Shown here piece by piece: positions 1-5,745 of a stretch of 9,562 nt of DNA. Source of the DNA: Bacteroidales bacterium UBA6360 (GTDB lineage: Bacteria > Bacteroidota > Bacteroidia > Bacteroidales > UBA932); contig DJRM01000061.1 in assembly GCA_002440085.1 (NCBI GenBank), positions 21,340 to 30,901 on the forward strand, in the 5' to 3' direction. The notes under the pieces were generated by a model. That model did not search any database. It worked only from the letters and a program-made list of their open reading frames with translations, and was not told where the DNA came from. The first letter of the stretch is position 1. Every line of letters starts with the position of its first letter. The position numbers and the translations under genes are program-made.

Positions 1-47
1 CAAAATAACTGAACAAAAAATTAAAACATCTTCTAAGAAAAAATGAC

Positions 48-55
48 TAATTTTG
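48..55 (+). promoter_or_regulatory. Bacteroidota-type -7 box upstream of the PurL-like gene
   Basis: The sequence TAATTTTG matches the Bacteroidota primary-sigma -7 consensus TAnnTTTG exactly. Transcription would begin near position 61-62, leaving a leader of about 13 bases before the ATG at 75. No clear TTTG -33 element is visible 19-21 bases upstream; that stretch is simply AT-rich. The match and its position are seen directly; promoter activity is inferred. A short AT-rich leader with no Shine-Dalgarno sequence is normal for this phylum. Confidence 0.5.
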
Positions 56-74
56 TCGGATAAAGTTCATTTCT

Positions 75-1451
75 ATGAAACGGAATCCGGACGTCTTTTA
101 TTCTAAATATGTCATTGACGGGGTCAGGCAGGACGTGACTCCTGCGGATATGCTTGACGAGTGCATGCTGCCTGCGGAAAATCGTGTCGGCGAACCGGAA
201 GACGATGACCTGCCCGAAATCTGGGACGAGAAACTGGATGTGCCGCCGGAGAATATGGAATATTCGGCAGAGCAGATCCCTTTATATATAAGGAAAGTTA
301 CCGATGACGCGCCAGCGGCCCAGGATCGTGAGTTCAATGTCCTTTATCCGGAAAGCTTTGCCAGACAAAGGGTTGCGGCTTCGCTGATTGACACCCTCTG
401 GCTCGACGGGGAATTCCGTCTTGATGACCTCCGCCTCTGGGCGGAATGGGGCTGGGATTCGGAGAAAGTCGGGAACATGGCTGCGTTCTACGATTCGGTG
501 CAGTCCGCAACGGAATATATATATGATATAGGTGTGGAGGTTCAGGGCTATCTCTACGAGGACGAAAAGGGGGAGTGCGTGAATTCGTATTTTACGACCC
601 TTGCGTCCTATGGTGATGAGGCGGATATTGAGCCTTCGGAGGATCTTGCGGAGATTGAGGATGTTCCGGATAAGGATTGGGAGGAGGATGATGCTCCTGA
701 CGAGGAAAGACTGTGGACGGTAGGCGGCAGTTCGGATATAAATATCGATGAAAACAGGGATGTCTGGATGGGGGACACACGCAAGTGTTCTGCCCGTCTT
801 GTCGGCGGTTCGGCGGAGAAGCCTTCTTCAGACGAGGCGGTTCCGTCTTCCGGCCAGACGTTTCATTCTTCTGACAATGCGGCTCCGTCTTCATTTCAGG
901 AGTTTTCTTCCGAGGCGTCTGCAGCTACGGTTTCCGGCTCGTTCCTGATATACGTTCCTTTCGACACCTGCTCTCCGCGTCTGGGCGGCTCTCTTTTGGC
1001 AAAGACTCTCGGCTGTAACGGCGGTGCACCTCTCAACATCGCTGACCCTGACTATTTCATCGACTGCTACGAGGTCGTCCGCGACCTTGTCTCCGACGGG
1101 GTGGTGCTCTCGTCGAGAACTGTCTGTGACGGCGGGCTTGCGGTTGCCGCAGAAAAGCTTGCAGCCGGCTCCGGCTTAGGCATAAGACTGAATGTCAACG
1201 GAATATGCGCAGCCTGCGGGGAAACCGACATCGTGAAGGTCCTCTTCGCTGAGATCCCCGGTGTCCTGCTTCAGATTGCCGATGACGACAGCGACTACAT
1301 CGACTCCCAGTTCCTCCTGCAGGACGTCGCCTATTACCGAGTCGGCCGCCCCGATCCGTCGGTTGTCGGCGTGGAGGTGGTTCCGGAAAACAACGGCATA
1401 GACCGAGTTCTGTCGGCACTCCTCAACGATGCTTCTGAAGGCGAAGATTAA
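75..1451 (+). CDS. Orphan PurL-like AIRS C-terminal-domain protein with novel N-terminal region
   Basis: Function unknown. The 458-residue product has three parts. Residues 1-180 form an acidic region of no family I recognise, with a Trp-rich segment (W109, W122, W125, W127) in a probably helical stretch at 95-160. Residues 181-287 are a low-complexity acidic then Ser/Pro-rich linker. Residues 288-426 resemble the second AIRS C-terminal domain of phosphoribosylformylglycinamidine synthase: IYVPFD, PRLGGS (301-306), CDGGLAVAAEKLA (351-363) and ETDIVKVLFAEIPGVLLQI (383-401) all have counterparts in Bacteroidota PurL as I recall it. There is no AIRS N-terminal domain, no PurS-like part and no glutaminase domain, and true PurL is about 1200-1300 residues, so this cannot be a complete enzyme. 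The HD of the PurL motif HDxSxGG is replaced by R348-T349, so metal/nucleotide binding is probably lost. No signal peptide or membrane segment: likely cytoplasmic. The ATG at 75 follows a good -7 box. ppdK lies 156 bases downstream on the same strand. A regulatory or scaffold role is speculation. Confidence 0.75.
   Translation: MKRNPDVFYSKYVIDGVRQDVTPADMLDECMLPAENRVGEPEDDDLPEIWDEKLDVPPENMEYSAEQIPLYIRKVTDDAPAAQDREFNVLYPESFARQRVAASLIDTLWLDGEFRLDDLRLWAEWGWDSEKVGNMAAFYDSVQSATEYIYDIGVEVQGYLYEDEKGECVNSYFTTLASYGDEADIEPSEDLAEIEDVPDKDWEEDDAPDEERLWTVGGSSDINIDENRDVWMGDTRKCSARLVGGSAEKPSSDEAVPSSGQTFHSSDNAAPSSFQEFSSEASAATVSGSFLIYVPFDTCSPRLGGSLLAKTLGCNGGAPLNIADPDYFIDCYEVVRDLVSDGVVLSSRTVCDGGLAVAAEKLAAGSGLGIRLNVNGICAACGETDIVKVLFAEIPGVLLQIADDDSDYIDSQFLLQDVAYYRVGRPDPSVVGVEVVPENNGIDRVLSALLNDASEGED
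825..905 (+). repeat. Degenerate 13-14-residue tandem repeat coding for the Ser-rich linker
   Basis: Inside the PurL-like gene, residues 251-277 contain two copies of the pattern SSDxAxPSSxQxF (251-263 and 265-277), followed by a partial third start, SSEAS. The repeat lies between the novel N-terminal part and the AIRS domain, so it looks like a flexible linker that grew by duplication. The DNA copies have diverged, so the duplication is not recent. Confidence 0.6.
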
Positions 1452-1607
1452 TGACGGGGTGCAGAAATTGATTTAAATGGTGATAATTATTTCCTACTTC
1501 GCGCATTTTTTGTTAATTTCGCGGCGCAATGTGGCGTGCCGTGAAATTTTGCGGCGACGTCGGGAGTATTACGGAAATATATAATTATCTAAATACCAAA
1601 TAATTTT

Positions 1608-4337
1608 ATGGAAAACACAAAAAAACGTGTCTATCGCTTCGGCGGCAAAACCGCTGAAGGCAATGGATCAATGAGAAACCTTCTCGGCGGCAAGGGCGCC
1701 AACCTTGCGGAGATGTGTCTGCTCGGCATTCCTGTTCCTGCGGGCTTTACAATCACAACCGAGTGCTGCGCAGAGTATTATGCTCTCGGAGGAGGGTATC
1801 CGGACGAGCTCAAGGCTGAGGTTGCAGACGCTCTCAAGGCCACTGAGGAAATCATGGGAATGAAGTTCGGTGACAAGACCAACCCGCTTCTCGTAAGCTG
1901 CCGTTCAGGCGCCCGCAGCTCAATGCCGGGAATGATGGATACGATTCTTAATATCGGTCTCTGCTCAGAGACGATTCCTGGCATGATTGCCAAGACAAAC
2001 AACCCTCGTTTCGTTTATGACGCATACCGCCGTCTCATCATGATGTACTCCGACGTCGTCATGGAGAAGGCAGAGGGCATCGAGCCGGAGGACGGAAAGG
2101 CAATCCGCCAGCAGCTTGACAGGATGATGGAAGATCTCAAGGAGGCAAAGGGCTACAAGTCTGATACAGAGATTACTGCAGAGGAACTCAAGGACCTTTG
2201 CGACAAATTCAAGGTTCGCGTTAAGGAAGTTCTTGGGGTTGAATTCCCTGATTCCGCAGAGGCTCAGCTCTGGGGTTCAATCGGAGGCGTGTTCAAGTCA
2301 TGGAACGGAAAGCGCGCCATAGCATACAGAAAGATCGAGGGCATTCCTGACGACTGGGGCACTGCCGTGAACGTTCAGTCCATGGTGTTCGGAAACATGG
2401 GCAACACTTCCGCTACCGGTGTGGCATTCTCTCGTAACCCGGCAAACGGTGACAACAAGTTCTACGGAGAGTGGCTCATCAACGCACAGGGCGAGGACGT
2501 CGTTGCTGGTATCCGCACTCCTAACCCTCTCAACGAGGCCACCAAGACCCCTCACAACGCAAATCTCGAATCTCTTGAAAAGGCAATGCCTGCTGTCTAT
2601 AAGGAGCTTGACGACATACGTCTCCACCTTGAGCAGCATTTCCACGACATGCAGGACATCGAGTTCACGATTCAGGACGGAAAGCTCTGGATGCTTCAGT
2701 GCCGTATCGGAAAGAGGACCGGTCTTGCCGCGCTCAACATGGCGATGGATATGCTTGAGGAGGGCATGATTGACGAGAAGACAGCCGTGATGCGCGTAGC
2801 TCCGGCTCAGCTCGACGAGATTCTTCACCCAATCCTCGACCCGGCTTCAGAGAAGAAGGCCACGGCAATCGCTAATGGCCTTCCTGCATCTCCGGGCGGT
2901 GCTGTCGGTGTGGCGGTGTTCTCTTCCGAGGCTGCTATGGCTGCCGCAGCGAAGGGAATTAAGGCTATCCTCATCCGTGAGGAAACCTCTCCGGAGGATG
3001 TCGAGGGCATGCGTGCAGCTGCCGGTATCCTCACAATGAAGGGCGGCATGACTTCACACGCTGCGCTCGTTGCACGTGGATGGGGCAAGTGCTGCATCGT
3101 TGGCTGCGAGTCAATGACCATCGACCTTGCCGCAAAGACCGCGAAGTTCAAGAGCGGTGCTGTCATCAAGGAAGGCGATGCAGTCAGCCTCAACGGAGCG
3201 AAGGGACTTGTCTATGCAACCAAGCTTGATACAATGGACGCTTCCGAGAACCCGAGGTTTGTGAAGTTCATGGAAATCGTCGACAAATACAGAACTCTCG
3301 GCGTGCGTACAAACGCCGATACTCCAGAGGATGCCGCACGCGCCCTTTCATTCGGTGCAGAGGGCATAGGTCTGTTCCGTATCGAGCACATGTTCTACGG
3401 AAAGAACTCCGAGACTCCGCTTGCAAAGCTCCGCAAGATGATTCTTTCAAAGACCGATGATGAGCGCCGTGCAGCCCTCGCAGAGCTTGAGCCTTACATC
3501 AAGGCCGCTGTCAAGGGTACTATGAAGGTTATGGACGGCAAGCCTGTCACCTTCCGACTCCTCGATCCGCCTCTCCACGAGTTTGTCCCGCAGGGACACG
3601 AGAAGAGAGAGGAACTTGCTGAGGAACTTGGCATCAACGAGCAGGAAATCGAGAAGAGGGGCGAAGCTCTCCATGAGGTTAACCCTATGATGGGACACCG
3701 CGGTGTGCGTCTTCACATCACCTACCCGATGATTTCCGAGACACAGTTCCGCGCAATCTTCACGGCCGCAGCCGAACTTCTCAAGGAAGGCTATCATCCG
3801 AAGCCTGAAATCATGATTCCGGTCACCATTTCAGAGCGCGAGCTCAAGTTCCAGAAGGCAATCTGCGCCAAGATCAAGCTTGAGGTTGAAGGCGAGACCC
3901 ACCAGACAATCGACTACAAGTTCGGTTCGATGATTGAGATCCCTCGCGCGGCTCTTACCGCCGACAGGATGGCCCGCACCGCAGAGTTCTTCTCATTCGG
4001 TACCAACGACCTCACTCAGATGACCTTCGGATTCTCACGTGACGACGTCGGAACCTTCATGGGCGACTACCTCGGCAACAAGATTCTCGACGCCGATCCG
4101 TTCAAGACCCTCGACACCAAGGCTGTAGGCAAGCTCATCGACTACGCTGTCAAGGAAGGCCGCGAGACCCGTCCGGACCTCAAGTGCGGCATCTGCGGCG
4201 AGCACGGCGGCGACCCTGCTTCAGTCGAGTTCTGCTACAAGATTGGTCTGAACTACGTTTCATGCTCACCGTTCCGCGTGCCGATTGCGCGCCTTGCCGC
4301 TGCGCAGGCTGCTATTAAGGCAGAAAAGAACGCCTGA
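1608..4337 (+). CDS. ppdK: Pyruvate, phosphate dikinase
   Basis: Cytoplasmic PEP-utilising enzyme that interconverts pyruvate + ATP + phosphate with phosphoenolpyruvate + AMP + pyrophosphate. In anaerobic Bacteroidota it can work in glycolysis or gluconeogenesis. At 909 residues it is full length for bacteria. The ATP-grasp domain (about 1-370) has GGKGANLAEM with K29, R99 in CRSGARSSMPGMMDT, and E352, Q364, R366. The swivelling phosphohistidine domain (about 420-535) has GGMTSHAALVARG with phospho-acceptor H484 and the neighbouring T482, equivalent to the regulatory Thr of plant enzymes. The PEP/pyruvate barrel (about 550-905) has R591, R650, E777, N800-D801 and catalytic C863 in CGICGEHGG. 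These match, at a near-constant offset, the catalytic residues I recall for the Clostridium symbiosum enzyme. One oddity is LFRIEHMF, where many homologues have LCRTEHMF. The start at 1608 places the usual N-terminal segment directly before the ATP-grasp domain; the leader is AT-rich with no Shine-Dalgarno, and no convincing promoter was found in the 156-base gap. It ends at a strong terminator and is probably transcribed alone or with the gene before it. Confidence 0.98.
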   Translation: MENTKKRVYRFGGKTAEGNGSMRNLLGGKGANLAEMCLLGIPVPAGFTITTECCAEYYALGGGYPDELKAEVADALKATEEIMGMKFGDKTNPLLVSCRSGARSSMPGMMDTILNIGLCSETIPGMIAKTNNPRFVYDAYRRLIMMYSDVVMEKAEGIEPEDGKAIRQQLDRMMEDLKEAKGYKSDTEITAEELKDLCDKFKVRVKEVLGVEFPDSAEAQLWGSIGGVFKSWNGKRAIAYRKIEGIPDDWGTAVNVQSMVFGNMGNTSATGVAFSRNPANGDNKFYGEWLINAQGEDVVAGIRTPNPLNEATKTPHNANLESLEKAMPAVYKELDDIRLHLEQHFHDMQDIEFTIQDGKLWMLQCRIGKRTGLAALNMAMDMLEEGMIDEKTAVMRVAPAQLDEILHPILDPASEKKATAIANGLPASPGGAVGVAVFSSEAAMAAAAKGIKAILIREETSPEDVEGMRAAAGILTMKGGMTSHAALVARGWGKCCIVGCESMTIDLAAKTAKFKSGAVIKEGDAVSLNGAKGLVYATKLDTMDASENPRFVKFMEIVDKYRTLGVRTNADTPEDAARALSFGAEGIGLFRIEHMFYGKNSETPLAKLRKMILSKTDDERRAALAELEPYIKAAVKGTMKVMDGKPVTFRLLDPPLHEFVPQGHEKREELAEELGINEQEIEKRGEALHEVNPMMGHRGVRLHITYPMISETQFRAIFTAAAELLKEGYHPKPEIMIPVTISERELKFQKAICAKIKLEVEGETHQTIDYKFGSMIEIPRAALTADRMARTAEFFSFGTNDLTQMTFGFSRDDVGTFMGDYLGNKILDADPFKTLDTKAVGKLIDYAVKEGRETRPDLKCGICGEHGGDPASVEFCYKIGLNYVSCSPFRVPIARLAAAQAAIKAEKNA

Positions 4338-4384
4338 AAGGGATTCTGAAAAGGACGCTCAAAAGCGTTTGCATCAATAAATTC

Positions 4385-4420
4385 AAGTCCGGTCGGGAAC
4401 TTCCCGACCGGACTTTTTTT
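4385..4420 (+). terminator. Rho-independent terminator of ppdK, possibly shared with the converging gene
   Basis: A perfect 13-bp stem (4385-4397 with 4403-4415, sequence AAGTCCGGTCGGG and its complement) closes a 5-base loop and runs into a seven-base T tract at 4414-4420, 48 bases after the ppdK stop. It sits between converging genes. On the minus strand the same hairpin is followed by TTGAATTTATT, a weaker tail, so it may also stop transcription of the lipoprotein gene. A smaller 5-bp hairpin (4355-4359 with 4364-4368) lies just upstream. Confidence 0.9.
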
Positions 4421-4456
4421 GCTCTTCTGTGGTCGTATGAGGCAGTTGCGCTGCGG

Positions 4457-5617
4457 CTATTTCGTCCAGCCGGCGGTCCAGTCGTTGTCCTGCGGAACAG
4501 CGCCGGCTCCGTCGATTGTGCCTATGAACCTCGACTTGAGGGTGATATCACTGTCAATCTTGTTGCCTGCCTTTGTGAACATGTCGTCGGTGTAGGCTGT
4601 GCTGACTGTTTCGTCGCTATTGACTTTGCCGGAGATGATAACATTGCTGAACTTTGATTCTCCGCTTACGAATGACTTGACGGTAGGCTCAGTCTCCAGA
4701 GTTATCGGATTAGGCTTGCCGCAAACGAGTGTGTTTGAGAAACTTGCGTGTGTTCCGGCGCGGAGTCGTATTCCTCTCTTTGCGTCTGTGCTGTTGTTGC
4801 CTACGAGAGTCACGTGGTCAAGTGTCGGGTTTGACACAGGAGTGGCGTCTATTGCCTTGCCGTTGTTGTCGCATTCGAAGAGACAGTCGCATGAAGGGTC
4901 GCTCTGGTAGGCGACGAGCCATTCACCCTTGCCGTTCCAGCCCTCTGTCCAGTCGAAGCTGTCGTCGGTGCAGTCAACGATGACGCAGTGGTCTATGTTC
5001 ACGCTGCCTCCGAAAAATTCGATTCCGTCGTCAGAGCCGTTGATGCACTGGATGTAGGAGAGGGAGGTGCCGTTGCCCACGCCGTAGAGCGACAGACCGT
5101 TCGCCTCGTGCTCGGAGTCAAGTGCATAGCCGGAATATTCGATGCGTACATATTTCATCACGCCGGAATTGTCGTCCTCGACATTGCCGCCGTATGGCGC
5201 GTTACCTATTTCCGAGGTGTTGTCCGTGCCGGCGTTGCTGTGTGCCCGTCCGCAGATGTGCACTCCGCCCCAGGCTCCGTTTTCCTTTCTCTCTGCCGTG
5301 AGCACTATCGGTGCATCCTTGGTTCCGACGGCGTTGATCTTAGCGCCTTGCTCGATGAGGATGTAGTTGATTTCACCGTTGTCCTTGGCGATGACCGTCG
5401 CGCCTGCCCCTATGGTGAGCGTTGCCGGTGCCTTCACCTGGAGGCTTCCTGAAAGCTCGTAGGTTTTTCCTGCCTCAAGCGTAAGGTCTTCAGTGACATA
5501 GCCCTTGAGCTCGGTTCCATTGTTCTGATTGTCGTTTCCCTGCTCTTTCTGGCAGGCGATGAGTGCTGCAGCACAGATTGAGGCCGCCGCGACTGACTTG
5601 AAATTAAAACACTTCAT
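4457..5617 (-). CDS. Right-handed beta-helix outer-membrane lipoprotein next to a TonB receptor
   Basis: A 386-residue secreted lipoprotein of unknown ligand. Residues 1-21 are a lipoprotein signal peptide ending in LIAC, with C22 as the lipidated cysteine. The following QKEQGND resembles the Lys/acidic surface-export tags described for Bacteroidota lipoproteins, suggesting display on the cell surface (inference). After a polar Asn-rich spacer (26-36), residues 40-335 carry the short alternating hydrophobic/Gly/Asn pattern of a parallel beta-helix, with landmarks TLTIGAGATVIA (66-77), AWGGVHICGRA (115-125), DDGIEFFGGSVNIDHC (196-211) and DDSFDWTEGWNGKGEWLVA (218-236). The C-terminal FIGTIDG...DWTAGWT is a typical ending for this family, as I recall it from Bacteroidota genomes, where it often accompanies a TonB-dependent receptor. 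A cysteine cluster (C243, C245, C249) stands out. No catalytic motif of a polysaccharide lyase was recognised, so binding is as likely as enzymatic action. The receptor gene lies 128 bases upstream on the same strand, so co-transcription is likely. The leader before the ATG is AT-rich without Shine-Dalgarno. Confidence 0.85.
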   Translation of the reverse strand: MKCFNFKSVAAASICAAALIACQKEQGNDNQNNGTELKGYVTEDLTLEAGKTYELSGSLQVKAPATLTIGAGATVIAKDNGEINYILIEQGAKINAVGTKDAPIVLTAERKENGAWGGVHICGRAHSNAGTDNTSEIGNAPYGGNVEDDNSGVMKYVRIEYSGYALDSEHEANGLSLYGVGNGTSLSYIQCINGSDDGIEFFGGSVNIDHCVIVDCTDDSFDWTEGWNGKGEWLVAYQSDPSCDCLFECDNNGKAIDATPVSNPTLDHVTLVGNNSTDAKRGIRLRAGTHASFSNTLVCGKPNPITLETEPTVKSFVSGESKFSNVIISGKVNSDETVSTAYTDDMFTKAGNKIDSDITLKSRFIGTIDGAGAVPQDNDWTAGWTK

Positions 5618-5676
5618 AATACTTTTTATATAAAAGGTTTATCTTCTTTATTCGATTTTCAATCGCCCCCCTCTGC

Positions 5677-5718
5677 GCCAGGCAGTCTCGGATGATTGCC
5701 CGACAGTCTCAAATGGTT
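5677..5718 (-). repeat. Two tandem 21-bp repeats between receptor and lipoprotein genes
   Basis: Positions 5677-5697 and 5698-5718 are directly adjacent 21-base units matching at 16 of 21 positions; the best shared core is CAGTCTC (plus strand), i.e. GAGACTG on the transcribed strand. A period of 21 bases is two helical turns, which suits binding of a regulator as two copies on one DNA face, but an RNA-level role in the intercistronic leader is equally possible. A 5-bp hairpin (5653-5657 with 5661-5665) lies between the repeats and the lipoprotein start. The repeat is seen directly; any function is inferred. Confidence 0.55.
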
Positions 5719-5745
5719 GAAAGAGCGAATTTTGCGACAGAATCA

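Noticed and set aside
75..1451. Calling the first gene purL
   Set aside because: Only one AIRS-type C-terminal domain is present; no AIRS N-terminal or glutaminase domain, and the key His-Asp is gone, so FGAM synthase activity is not credible.
1490..1551. Possible promoter boxes before ppdK (TAATTTCG at 1514-1521 with TTTC at 1490; AAATTTTG at 1544-1551)
   Set aside because: Each departs from the -7 consensus, and the second has no -33 element at the right distance; neither is strong enough to call, so a ppdK promoter remains unplaced.
1521..1562. GC-rich stretch with short inverted repeats (GGCGC...GTGCC) and the 8-bp palindrome CGACGTCG before ppdK
   Set aside because: Stems are only about 5 bp with mismatches and no T tract, so neither a terminator nor a riboswitch can be supported.
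2298..2828. Open frame of 176 codons on the minus strand inside ppdK
   Set aside because: It lies wholly antisense to a clearly conserved enzyme, its product has no recognisable domain, and strong codon bias in ppdK easily leaves open antisense frames.
4355..4368. Small hairpin (ACGCT/AGCGT, loop of 4) just after ppdK
   Set aside because: Only 5 bp with a very short T run; the strong terminator 17 bases further on explains the end of the transcript.
4457..5617. Calling the beta-helix lipoprotein a pectate or polysaccharide lyase
   Set aside because: The fold pattern is shared, but no lyase catalytic motif is recognisable, and no sugar-degradation genes lie nearby.
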